NCBI RefSeq assembly: GCF_964204645.1
Contig: NC_134026.1
Span: forward strand, 930,001 to 994,000
DNA length: 64,000 nucleotides
Direction of reading: 5' to 3'
Source: Tubulanus polymorphus
Taxonomy: Eukaryota; Nemertea; Palaeonemertea; Tubulaniformes; Tubulanidae
The translations under genes were made by a program, and so were the position numbers. Every line of letters begins with the position of its first letter. Position 1 is the stretch's first letter. Positions 1 to 12,529 of the stretch are shown one piece after another. The notes under the pieces were generated by a model. The model was not told the DNA's origin. It ran no database searches and saw nothing but the letters and a program-made list of their open reading frames with translations.

Positions 1-166
1 ACGACGGCGAGTGTGAAGCCTTTTAACAGAATAAACACAGTTGAAACGGATGAAAGAACTACGATTAACTGTGGCTTATGTTTTGTTGTCGGAAGTTAAT
101 CAACTGTAATACAACAACTATACAGAAAAATAGACACCGAGAGGAGGATCTAACCATAAATCTAGT

Positions 167-225
167 CCGATGCCTCGCTCCGATGCCTCACTCCGATGCC
201 TCACTCCGATGCCTCACTCCGATGC
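167..225. repeat. 13-bp tandem repeat, about 4.5 copies
   Basis: Unit CCGATGCCTCACT repeated from 167, with one G variant in the first copy and a partial last copy. Confidence 0.92.
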
Positions 226-910
226 AACATTCCTGAAGTATATGGAAATGAAAACACTTGAATTTACAGGGTTTGATATTAGCTGTATCCCAAAGGTACT
301 CGATTATTTGTTGGAATGATGAAAACTGAAATAGAACAATCCAGACGCATACAAGAAATTTCTCATTTCTGATGTTTAACTTAAACATAAACTTAAGCAT
401 AAACTTAAAAGGCTCCACCCACGACGGCTGTTAGTTTGTGGTCTCAATCTGAAAGTGTGGGACTCATTTGACACAAGTTAAAACAGATCTGATCAGTGTT
501 TATCGAACCAACTTAAAGAACCTTCGAGACTTTTCGTCATCCAGGAATACATCAAAATTTACGAGAAATATAAAGAATCAAAAAGGCTGATTTGAATTCT
601 GATACAGAAATTAGAGAAGAGAGAATAATTATTGAAATCCGATAGAAGAGAACGGCTATGAATGTGAACTAGTTCGTCACCTGATTTGTCAGAGTTGGTG
701 CTTAAAGTAAATTAACTAACGCGAGATATACTGAAATGTGATGTAAGAATTATATGAGTTCAGCGTTAATGTGCGTTGTCACAATCTATCTTCACGCTTT
801 ACATGAACAACTTATGCATAGTAAGTTAGAATACCGCATTTGAAAACAGGTAAACAGCGCTTCAGAAGTTGCACCTTGATAATTCATATAAATATCATAT
901 ACCAGACCAC

Positions 911-1015
911 GTCAGTGTCCACCCTGTCAGTGTCCACCCTGTCAGTGTCCACCCTGTCAGTGACCACCCTGTCAGTGTCCACCCTGTCAGTGTCCACCCT
1001 GTCAGTGTCCACCCT
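911..1015. repeat. 15-bp minisatellite, seven copies
   Basis: Seven head-to-tail copies of GTCAGTGTCCACCCT, the fourth with one change (GTCAGTGACCACCCT). Because the unit is a multiple of three it stays open in frame, but the peptide is an artefact of the repeat. Confidence 0.95.
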
Positions 1016-2015
1016 GTCCATATTTCCATAGAGTAGACTTGATAATTTGGGGTACATTCTTTACGGATAATGATGAAAAGTTCATGAAAAAAAGTAGATC
1101 ATATTTGAGCGACGAACAGTTAAACCAGTGCAGAAACAATCAGGTTTATAAGACGACAGACCGAAAGAGAGATCGAGGGAGAGATCGAGGGAGAGACTCG
1201 GTGTCTCTGAACCGACATCAACTTCACATCCGTATCATTTCCAATTTGAATAGCGCCGGAAATAAGCCGGAGTCGCACGAAGGTGTTTACTTCATTAAAC
1301 AACTCCAGCCGAGAGTCATCCGGAGTCATCGGGATTCACCCGTCGTGTAAAACAGGTGACAAACATATAATAAAAGCGTCTGCCGTTACGTGTTAACCGT
1401 TGTATTCAAATAATAGAATGTTAATTTCCACTCGTTCTTTAAGACGTTTAATTACTCGTCTTTTTTGTAAGAATCGTCGTCACGTTTCATGTTTCTTCCC
1501 GTTAGATCTAATATCCTACAGAGTGAACAGAACGACCTGTTATTATCCACGCTCTATTAGTTATAGACCTCGATTCAGTGGAACTTACATCCACACTTCC
1601 ACACTAAATCATCGAACCAGACTTAAACACTTTATAAGTTCATTAAGCAACTCGGTAGAAAATAAGAACTGCGTAAGAAATTGTTCGTCACGGTTCCTAC
1701 CATTTTTCATTTCCAGGGACAAATATCAAAATTTCCAAAGCTACTAAATGAGGAAAAGTAAATGACGTTTCATCGGGTCATCGTGAATTAGAGTTTTCAA
1801 GGCAGTACAAAAACCACGAGAATAAATTATCCCGACTTCATATCTGAAATTCCTTAAGCTTTTTCACAGGTTCACACTTAAAATCTAATCGCTTTTCCAA
1901 GTCTTCTAAGACTTGGTTGAAAAATTAACTACTAATTTCTAACAACTTTCCCAGGATTTTCAGGAGCAATACAATTCCTAGATCTAATAGGTAAAATATC
2001 AAATCAACTGCTTAC

Positions 2016-5000
2016 CATTTATCGTATTTGTCTTTTGGATTTTCGTCGAATTTTACTTTCAATTTGCCGTTTTTCTCGTTGACTTTGACGACCACCCCGG
2101 AATACCTGAAATTCAAACATAATTCAAACATTTTGTCAAATAAGTGAAAATTTGTGCAAAAACAAGAAGATAGCGGATCAGAAAAGATTTGTTTTGCTGA
2201 AATCGGTTAAAGTCAACCATTTATCATATCATCAATTGTGAAACCAGCAAAATATCTATGATATGCATGAATACCTAATCTGATAAATACGAAAAGTACA
2301 GGACAGAAAAAATGAAGAAAGTTATCATCAATGGATCAATCCTATTTCTAATTCGATGCAATATTGATGTATCTATACCCGGTACTAATTACAAATATAC
2401 TTTATCAGGGTTTATACTATTCCTTGATTTTCCATAACTTTTCTAGGGTGATGTTCAAATCTCAAATGAGGTACGAGCTTAAACACCTGCAGGCAGAAAT
2501 CAAAGTTAATAACTACTAAGCCTTTGGTACTAAAAAAACGAAAATACCAGATTTCTAAATTTCACGACTTTCCCAAGCTGTGAAAAAATAATTTCTAATT
2601 TCCAAATAATTTCCAGGATTTCCAGGCCTAGAACGAACCCTGTTTAATCTATTATAATGATTACTTTTTCAACATAAATCGGTGATGAAGTAATCTGAGG
2701 AAGAACAAGTATTCGCGGCGTGATTATCTAGCGGAATAGTCGTTAACATTCGCATCTCTTCGTGAGGTATCCCCGCGAGGGTGCGAGAGGTATCTCCTCC
2801 CAGCACGACGCGGCGGCAGCAGCGTCGGAGCCAGTAACGTGTGAAAAACCCATACAATATTGATGAGACACGGAGAGAGATGCGAGGGTGCTAATGACAA
2901 GTCGGTTTATGAATCCGCAGAGACGTAAACCGGCCCATGAAATAACGGCATTTTATGCATCGACCAACTCATGACAAATGATCGCTATGAGCCATTTCGA
3001 GATATGATCGCGGAGAATGTAATGAAGTAGCATCAGTGAATAAATGATACGTATATGAACAACATCAGTAGATCTCGTAATACTAAAACAACAGGGGCCT
3101 GAGTTAACGAAGACTGATACCCCGTAGAAGCGCATTTAAACTTTGCTTGCATGGAAATTTTGCTAGGCCTTTATAAATTTCATTTACTATCATTATCATC
3201 ATTATTATTATAAGTATTATCATTACTGTAAGCATTAATAATGAAACTGTGAACAATGGAACTGGGTCCACCGGGAGCAGTGTCGTAAAGTCATAGCTTA
3301 GAATGAAGACCTGAATCTAAGACAAGCTTAGTTCTATAGCCAACCTGATTACTAGAGAGTCGTAGTACTCATATCTACAGCTATGGCTATCCTACTCAGA
3401 GATTAGGGTAAATCAAAATTTGTAAATTTTGTTGCAGATTCTTTTTTAGGGCCAGCAGCTGTTACCGAAATACCTTCGGTAATTGGCTACAACAGGTTTA
3501 GGGACACAGATTTAGCGGTAAGAGCATTTGAAAATAGACGAATCTTCAAAATAACTTCTTATCCGACAAAGAATGATATGAATGTGATGGGACGATTCCT
3601 GCAGCTCGCAAAATTATAATGTGATCTCGCGCTGCTGACAAAACTGTCCAAATTTCCATATAATCGGCGGCGGTGGTGCCGGCGGCGGTGGCGGCGGCGC
3701 TGAGATGATGATCATTCGGAGAGGTGATTCGAAGCATGTTTTCTCAGTTCGGGGTGACGGATAAAGTGTCAGTTGGCATGCGATGTGAAAATAACCACAA
3801 CATACGCTCGAAATGAGCCGACAGCAAAACGTTGACGCATTTGTGTAAAGAAACACTTCAGACATTCAGAACTACTGACGCAATATTCATAGTACGAAAT
3901 AGCGCTCGCTCGGCTCGGAACGAATACTAGCTCGCTCGGCTCGGAACGAATACTAGCGTCATAAAATCATAGAACTAATGATCACACGTTCATCTGTATT
4001 TATAGTTCAAGGATCAGAATCCGGTTTCACATTCAAGAGATGAAATATTATTGAAAGTTAATCAATTTTGACTTTAACGTCAAATTCATCTGGAAATTTC
4101 ATTGTTCTATTTGGTCTAGGTTTATGCGGCAACATAGAAGGCCATCTAAATGCATTTATGAACAATCCAATAGGGTTTAGTCTCGGAAAACCAAGATTCA
4201 AACCACATGGATGTTAAGCAAGATAAAACAAAACAAAAGAACATTGTTTTGTAAACTCAAGACTGTGTTATCAGCAGTGTATGTTTGATGAATCACAATT
4301 GACGAGTTCCTCAGTTTTCAAACATATTTCAGAGAGAATATGCCAATTTTTTCTAATATAAATACAGTTGAACCTCGTTAATATGATTCTGTTTAAGATG
4401 AAACCCAATCACGATGATTTCCAGCATGTCCCAGCTATAGATATCTATATAAATCAATACAAAGCTCGTTTAATACTCGACAATTTCACTTTCACCCACG
4501 AGATTCGTATTAACAAGATTCCACACTACATCACATTTGTATCAAAATGTATGATTATCATAATCTAATGCGACAATAGAATTAAAATACTAATTCATGA
4601 GAAACGATCGCTGTGCCGAGATCTGAGAAGTACTAGTTTAGTGCTACAGGTGGCAGCAGCATCTAGTCGAACTAAAAACACTCACCACTGGTCTTGCAAT
4701 TTGGCTTTCACAATTTGTCCGATTTCTGAAAAAACACAGTGAAATTCTTGAATATCGTGCAATAAACAAAGAGTGAATGGTTAAAAAGATCGATGTAGTG
4801 AATATTGTTTTATATTTACCATCATCAGAAATAGGTTGATCTAAGTTTCCATTTACAATAGAATCTGCCTCCTAAAAAACAATGGATAATCAGTAATTTG
4901 GAAGAATATTTCAGAAGAACTATCAAAAGATACACGCACAAATGTATATATGTTCCTAAGGGGAAATCAGAAAGAAATTCTGCGGAAAAGCACATCAAGA

Positions 5001-8000
5001 TTTTCTGCAAACAAAGTTCATTTCATAAAATTTCACACATTTTCTCACTATATTTACATCAATCTCACCCCCCCCCCAGCCTCTGATATTCATGAGAGAA
5101 ACTGAGGGCGGATTAATATTTATTCGTACCTCTTTTTTCCCTGATTTTTTTGTCGGAGGTTCGTCTATATCGGAATTCACCTCAGATGTCGTAGATATTT
5201 TTCTCTTACTGGTTGTCGCCGAGGGAGACGCAGCAGCCTTCGTTACTAATGGCTGAAAATATTCACATCAAAATCATCGATCTCACGAATCCAACTTAAA
5301 CCCAGTTTAAAATAGAATTTTCTAAGTTAAGGAGAAAGATAAACGCTTACTGTTTTTTTCTTAGGTTCGTCGATTGAATCAGTATTTCTCCTAGTCGACC
5401 CGACTCGTGAAGACGGTGCTGCAGCTGCTTTTGTTACGGCAGGCTGAAAATAAAATCGACCGATTGTTATAGGACGAATCGACTTGACTCCGGTCCAAAA
5501 GTGTTCTTCAATCGTAAGACTGGTCTGAAGTAGCAACTTAGATGGTCTTAGACTAGTTATAAATCAGACATGACTGTGCAACTGGCCCTTGGTCTAGAAT
5601 TAAGCCTAACACTGATAAAATTGTGCATTTTGTCAAAACCCTTCTCAGCGTGTGTACCCAGTATATGATCTAAATTGTCGGTTTCTCTCAATGAATTACT
5701 ACGGCGTGAGATCAACTTACTCTTGTTTTCGATCTAGCTGGCGGTGGTGGAGGTGAAGGAGACCGTTTTCTACCGCTAGATGTCGCCGCTAGTTTCTTCA
5801 CTTCTTGCTGTCTTTTCGACGACAACGTGGAAGATTTATTATTATGGACAGAGGGCGTTGTTGTAGGAGCGGACCGCGACGTCGAGTTACGCGCAGACGA
5901 CGATCGAACGGGCGACGGAGCTCGTGTGAAACTCCGTCTCGATGGAGGAGGAGGAGACGGTGAATCCGGCGGCTGAGTACGACGAGATCTTTGAGGAGGC
6001 GGCGATGACAAAAACGACTGAAATAAATATGATAATGAAATAATTACCGGTGTTCAAAACATGAAAAGTTAAACCTGTAGACCTGGTTTCTCTTATTGTA
6101 GTCTTTTTTACCAAAAACTAGAGTAATTTGACTTTGAAAATGGTAGTTCAATTGAAAGTGAACAAGAAATTATCCTCATTTTGATGGAATTCCGATATTT
6201 TCGGCAGCAGCTGAGTTCTTATAAAGCATAGAAACTAGTTTCAAATACTAGTCATAGAATCGCTAAATTTTGTTGATATTTTGATGATAATAATGATCAG
6301 GCATATATGCCGCTAAACCAGACTACAGATATGCTTCCATGAATTCTCTATACCTTGCCAGTGGTTTGTCCAGTTTCTGACTGCGATGAATCAGATCGGT
6401 ATAAATCACGTGAAGACATCACTGTCTTCGTTTTCTTCACTTTCTCAAGTTCATCTTGGCTTCGTTTTATTTTCTGAAAAAGCGAACAAAAATAGCAGTA
6501 AAACGAACGTACGAATAGATTTCATATTCATTTCTTGAAATAATCATTTTATGTACGTCTTCTAAATCCTTAGCTTTTTGTTCGGCCGTTTTGATTTCCT
6601 TTTTCAGCACACCTTCTTGGATATTCATTTTTTGTTCCGCAGTTGAACATCTGACAAACAAGAGAAAGGAATTCATTTCATTGATTTCAAGTCATAGAAT
6701 TATAACCGGAGATGCCTATCTATTATCACATTACGTAGATGAGTTCATGCTGTAGAGAGCAACTTATCATGTTTATGAATAGACATGTGAAGTGTATATT
6801 GTTTTGATTAATTTTCCGAGAGCAGATTTCTCGAAATCTATCAAAGTTGCTGACGATGGTTTTCTCGTTTATACCAGGAAACAGCTTTGCTACCTGGTAA
6901 AAACTGGTATCATACCAGTTTTAACATATATCGTTTTGATACGTACTTATTATGTGCAGGATCAGGATTCATCGAACAGATCCAATGTTCTGGAAATTCG
7001 CGACCGACATTGTTAGACGAGAATGGTAATATACGCCATTTGAGACATTCATCTGAAATTCATAAAACCACATCGTTAATTCAACCAGTCGTAAAAAGCA
7101 TTCGGTTTCATCCTCGAAAAGATCAAATTCGGATAAACTTACCGCATTGTAGAGTAATATTCACTTGTGTTGCTCGTTTTCGTAAGAATTTTGGATCCTG
7201 CGAAGGGGGATCTTTCCAATTGGCGCTGACGTAGCCGAAGTTCTCCCTGAAAATCGATCAATTTTGAAACATTAATCACAGATCACATCAAATCTCTATC
7301 AATTCAACGAGAAATAATTATAGAATCTATCGACAGCGTTACATGTTCTCACCAAAACTTCGTTACTCCTTGTTGGACTGAAAAACAAAATGAAAATCTT
7401 AGCGTAATTGTATCATGAAATCATAATTACAGTCGAATACATGAATTTGAAATATCTAGAATGTTTTCACTTTCTGGATTATTGTAAACACTACACACCG
7501 ATACCAACATCCTTCCAATATTGCACCATGTGTTCACCCATTGCTCGCATTAAATGTCGAAATTCTTTTGCGTCTGCGAAATCTTGTTTATTGTGCGTTG
7601 GTTCCAGTACAAGATACGGCACATCGACGACACCTACAACTCCGCTACAAAACCTACAACATATAATACATCATTTCCATCAATCAAAGCTGAAATATTA
7701 CAGGATAAATGAATATATTACTTGTAGTAATGATTTTACTGACTGATTTTAAAGTATAGTTAAAACTGAATATAGTTCAGGCCCCAGCTTCACAAAAAGG
7801 TTTAACTCTTAAATCGATTTAACTTAATCCCTTTTGTGAAACTGGGCCCTGGGTTTAAGTTGCTCAAAAGTTGGTTAGAGTTGAATGAAATGCTATCGAA
7901 ACAATTGAAATTGCTCTGCTCCTTCGGTATTAGGACCCAGTTCTTAAGTACCGAGTTCACATTTGACTCATTGAAAATGAACTGATTTTATCTTGTGTTA

Positions 8001-11000
8001 ACTCTGAACTCACAACTTTTGAAGCCCAAATTTTCATATACCTCTTTCTCTCAGGTGTTACCTGTTTATGAATATATAAGATATACTTACACACCGCCGT
8101 CTGCTTGAGGTCCGACTTTCTGATACATTTTAATCATTCGACTACAGTTATAAACGAACACTCCGTCCTGTCGTCTGTTGTCTATATTTATACCAAATAT
8201 CAAATTCAATGTTTTCGGTTCCTTTAACGCTCTGAAAATAGATACCAAACATTATATCTATTATTCGAATGTAAAAGAAGCAAGAATTTATAATTTCAAC
8301 GTTAGAATTCTTACCGGTTTTTGCGTTCAGCTAATTGTTTCTTTAGATTAGCCTCTCTCCTCAATTCAGCCGATGTTGTTTGGGCGTTCCGAAGGTCAGC
8401 CTTATAAATACAATGAACATTCATTTGAAATACAGTGAGAAAGCGGTACTAAAGATGAAAACTTCAAGACCCAACTTACTCTTTGTTCTTTAGTTCCTCC
8501 CGACAGACATTTTTGCGATAAATTCCTAGATTTACTTTCTGCTTCTCTGGCCTTATTTTCAGCTAAAAACGAAAATAAAACACAAAGCTACATGAATTTC
8601 TGTAGAGATATAACAAGTCTAGAAATGTGCAACTTTTATAACAACAGACTCACCAATTCTGGCCTCATCTTTAGCTTTAGCCGCATCATTTTCTGACCTG
8701 GCTTTAAACCGACTAGACGCAAATTTATACAACCTAGGTTTATAGAGGCAATTCGCTAATCGCTGCGTGCGAACTTTTTTGCCTTGTATATAGAGTTTCA
8801 TCCTCGGATCGACGTATAACATTGATGTATAAGCTCTGAATGATTTACGTTCAGGAACCAGTCTGAAATATTCAATTAGAATAAATGAATGAAACGAAGG
8901 GGAAACCTAGCTAGCTTTATTTCTAACACAGGGTCAGATTGATGAGCTCTGGTGGAATTTTCACATTTTTTCAAAAAAAATACCAGGATTTTTCGCATTT
9001 CAACACACACATTATTTCTACAATTTTCTAAGCATTTTCATCATTTTAACAGATTTTTTAGCAGGTATCTATTTGTTCACAATTGTTTGCATCGATTTGA
9101 ACCCTGTAATAAGCTTTACATCAATGACATCCGTGAATTAGAAAACAGAATATACTGGACAGGGCCCAGTTCCATCAAAACTTCCAAATTATTTAAGATA
9201 AACTGAATTAAGGTACCTTAATGAACACTATCATTAACACTATCATTAAATAAGTAGAAGATATTTTACAAACTGTCGCCGTCATATGAAAATTGTATAC
9301 ATCAAAATATTACATTTTGAGAAGATTTGATTCATAGCAATCGATAAATCTATCTATCGAATTACAACCATCGAGACAAAAAATAAATGAAAAATTTTCA
9401 TAAACTATTTGTAAAAAATTAGCGTGAAAAATTAAATACTAAGACAAGGAACGATATAGAAATTGAACTAGTCACAAAATTCAATTCAACAGGATTTACG
9501 GAATATAACAGATAATATTATAGTCTACATACACATTATCAACGCTGTAGGGAAATAAAGATACAGATCATAAATCATGAATCAATGTTTGTAAAAGCCA
9601 CAATATAGAATAATTGTTTATTTAGACGCAACATTTCAAGAGATTTATAATATCGAATCTAAATAAACAATTCGTTTATAATTGCGGGTTCAATTAGTAT
9701 ATAAACCTCTCTGGATTATTGGACACTTGAAATTTCAATAAATCAATAAGATAAAAAAGAATTCTAAAATCAAGACGATGATCTCTAGGGTGAGATCGAA
9801 ACGTCATGTATTTTATATATTTTAGATTGTTCGAATAAATAAATACTTGGTTTTAAAATTCTTTTAATTTGTAGATAGTGGGTTTGAGTGTGAGTGTGGT
9901 GGTCGTTCTATTCAATAAATCAATTAACCTACCCTTCATCCGAGTCAAACTCTCCAACTAGTGGATTAGCCAATAGAATATCCGTAGGAACGCTTTTTAT
10001 ATCCAATTCTGGTTGACCAGAATCTAACAGTTTCATATTAAATATTGTCACTAATGTTCCCGATTTGCCTTTTATTTTGTTGAACTGCGCGAAAAATTCA
10101 TCCTCGTTTTTATACGGGGAATATTTATATATAATTTCCATCTCTTTCGCGTACTGGAATAAAAACAAGAAGATATTCAGCGATAAAAATCGGACAGAAA
10201 TAAAAGAACTTATTATCAAAGAAAAAACATTAAGAGTTACCAGGTTAATCTATGAAAATGAAAATCGCTCGAATAGCATTTGAAATGAAATGTCTTCGTA
10301 ATTGTGCATTTTTCTCCAATTTTAAGCCTACCTTTTCATGTGCGTTTGGACCTTTTACAATCGGTTGCCGGGATTCGACGTAAAATGAAGGTATAGGAAC
10401 AATAACCTAAAACAACAAATCATCAGTTAAAAAGAGATTATAATTCAGATCTAAATCAACAGCACGAAAATAACATCTGCAATAATACAATAAATCATGC
10501 AATTTCATTTTTATACAAAAGCAGGATTTTTTCATAAGTTTGTATCTACGGTATATAACCTCAGATAACTATTCTAATATATACGTATTTTAGTGTTGAG
10601 ATGTGTTACCTCATCAATTCCCTGATCTTCGTGAAAAGTCCTCGACAAGAACAAACAACTTAAAGATTCTTCTTTCTTCGTAAACAGAATGAAATCATTG
10701 CCGATTCTCATCGAACCTCTGAAAATTTAAAAAGAAAATTCTCAAAATCTAGCGGCAATTTTTATCAAGGAAATTGACTGCGAATCTAAGGAATAAATAG
10801 AAATCGAATACTTACGACTTAAGGCCATTTCCGTACATTCCAATTAACTGCGAGTCCATTCCAGTTTTTTTGCTTGATTTTCCAAAGTTGACGATATCAA
10901 CGGTTTCATCTGTAAATAATAAAAGCAATGTACATGTACAATGCACAGAAGGGTTAAGGGTATGTTCTATAACCGGTCTAGGGGTAAGGAAGGGTCAACA

Positions 11001-11768
11001 ATGGGTTGGTCTACTTTAAGTTATAGAGTTGAATCATCGTAAATGAACTAATTTTAAATGCGTTATCGCGACTGGATCCGGGATTTTAAAATACCTGGAG
11101 TCATTCCTTCTCCGTCGTCGAGGAAGTTCAGCGTATATCCACCTCTCAAATCCTCGTGATCCTCCGTGTATATTTCACATTTCGTCGCGTACGCATCCCT
11201 TGAATTATCGACCAATTCCGCTAGTGCGCCGAACAGAAACTCATGAGTCGTTCTTAAAAACAAAAAACAAAATTCAATTAACTTACTCAAATAATCAGTC
11301 ATATTCACATCATCAATGAATAAACATATAGGGCACCAAAAATAGCTAAGCGATAATAAAATGCCATGTCCCCACTATTGCTGGTTAGTCCATTTAATTT
11401 GGTCTGTACCTGGAATGGGCCAAATTAATGCTGTGCACTCACAAATATTTTTAAATCTGCTCTTATCTGGTCCAGACACAAAACTGTGATTGTCAGGCAA
11501 TTAGAGCAAAATTTCTATTCATACACTGAAAATGGTGCGTTCTAGAATTCAAAATGAGATCGATCTTAATTAATCTGTTCATTAAAAATGTACTGGACTG
11601 GACCAATTTAGAATGGACTAGTCTGAATGCTAGGCATGTTCTTAATAATGTAGTGGGCACGTGGCAAAATTAAAATCAAATAATAACGAGGACAGGATTT
11701 TTTACTTACGAGTTAGTATGTAGATAATCAAAGCTCAGCTGAGCTCTGCTTAAAGTTGAGTACGACAT
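2016..11768 (-). CDS. MORC2: MORC2-like GHKL ATPase with CW zinc finger (3' end not found)
   Basis: MORC2 is a nuclear chromatin-compacting ATPase that works with the HUSH silencing complex in vertebrates. Twenty-two coding exons join in phase: 11768-11710, 11252-11095, 10909-10816, 10718-10610, 10406-10332, 10153-9933, 8862-8654, 8562-8480, 8400-8315, 8231-8091, 7653-7499, 7377-7353, 7246-7143, 7052-6947, 6650-6557, 6473-6354, 6017-5721, 5443-5351, 5252-5130, 4871-4820, 4725-4686, 2105-2016 (844 residues). The start is [20 protein letters not shown], as in human MORC2. GHKL motifs are visible: ELVDNSRDA (N-box), DDGEGM (G1) and GMYGNGLKS. The S5 segment and charged coiled-coil arm follow ([20 protein letters not shown]). 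The CW finger spans about residues 505-545 ([16 protein letters not shown]). Then come a long Ser/Pro-rich linker (5721-6017) and a chromo/Tudor-like segment ending in KDKYDKW. The last exon stops mid-codon, so the C-terminal coiled coil (about 190 residues in human) must lie further left; I could not see it in 1-2015. Confidence 0.93.
2406..2642. repeat. Dispersed repeat bounded by CAGGGTTT/GAACCCTG
   Basis: This copy in the last visible MORC2 intron shares CCTTGATTTTCC, ACTTTTCTAGGG, CAAATGAGGTA and AATTTCCAGGATTTCC with the copy at 32695-32948, in the same order and orientation. It has diverged internally. Confidence 0.68.
3904..3955. repeat. 26-bp tandem duplication in a MORC2 intron
   Basis: Two perfect copies of a 26-bp unit starting GCTCGCTCGGCTCGGAACGA, at 3904-3929 and 3930-3955. 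Confidence 0.9.
7780..7850. repeat. Short fold-back repeat, GGGCCCAGTTT family
   Basis: This 71-bp palindrome lies in a MORC2 intron. GGCCCCAGCTTCACAAAAAG at the left is mirrored by CTTTTGTGAAACTGGGCCC at the right, with the symmetric core TTAAATCGATTTAA. It is the tightest copy of the family. Confidence 0.78.
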
Positions 11769-12529
11769 TTTTATCTCAATCTGATTAATTATCTGAATGT
11801 TTTGGATGATTGACTCTTGCTTCCTCCTAGTGATTCGCGGATAATTCAGGACATCATGATCCAATAATTGCGAACAACAGTTCCTCACAACAACAATGGC
11901 AATTGGATAATTCAGTAAGTTTTGAATTAATCAGTCTTTTTTAACGCAGGTTTTACTAGGCCTACTACGCTCCGCTATATATAGTCTAAAACACATAAAC
12001 ATAGGTTAATAATAGGCTTATGGCTGCGTGATGTATAAAGGGTCTGGAAATAGCGAATTCATGTAGTAGTGTTGGAAATAATCCAGTGTCCAGGACTAGG
12101 ATCAATTATTAATTTGCTGGATCGAATTGATTTGATGGTGACACTAAACCAGACTTGTGAGCTGATCTACAGGAAATTTATCGATGATTCCGATTTTCTT
12201 GTAGGTAAAACTACACCGATTTGGTATATATGTTTGTTTTATCCGGCAATATGTTTGATAAACATGGAAAAACCGCTACATTATAATGTATTTGCCTCTT
12301 GTTAGTCTCGATTTTTAGCCCAGACGCTAATGTGTAACGACGATTTAAAGAAATCTGGAAAAATAGATTTTCATTTTTCCAACGATATATTCAATTCCTT
12401 CTTCATGTATGAAATTTTCAATGGTTAGTTAAATCATTCCTATTTATTGAAGTAATCGAAAGTGGGAAATATAGGGTTTTGGGTGAATATTGAAAGATAT
12501 ATTTTGTAATCTTCGCAACAAAAAACAAG
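11769..12529. promoter_or_regulatory. Head-to-head intergenic region between MORC2 and CUSTOS
   Basis: About 760 bp separate the two divergent start codons. The region must hold both 5' UTRs and probably a shared promoter; this is inferred from the arrangement alone. I saw no clear TATA box or CpG island. An open frame at 12069-12305 on the plus strand has no recognisable similarity and is not called. Confidence 0.4.

Larger units (their letters stand above)
1..2015. other. Left edge: presumed MORC2 intron or 3' region with tandem repeats
   Basis: I could not find the missing MORC2 C-terminal exon or any other gene. The stretch holds a 13-bp tandem repeat (167-225), a 15-bp minisatellite (911-1015), a GA-rich run near 1160-1197 and a partial CAGGGTTC-family copy near 1715-1980. 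Short frames here lack similarity to any family I know. Confidence 0.5.

Noticed and set aside
840-1031. Open frame encoding repeated VSTLS
   Set aside because: It is only the translation of the 15-bp minisatellite.
12069-12305. 78-residue open frame between MORC2 and CUSTOS
   Set aside because: No similarity, no splice or promoter support, and composition like the surrounding noncoding DNA.
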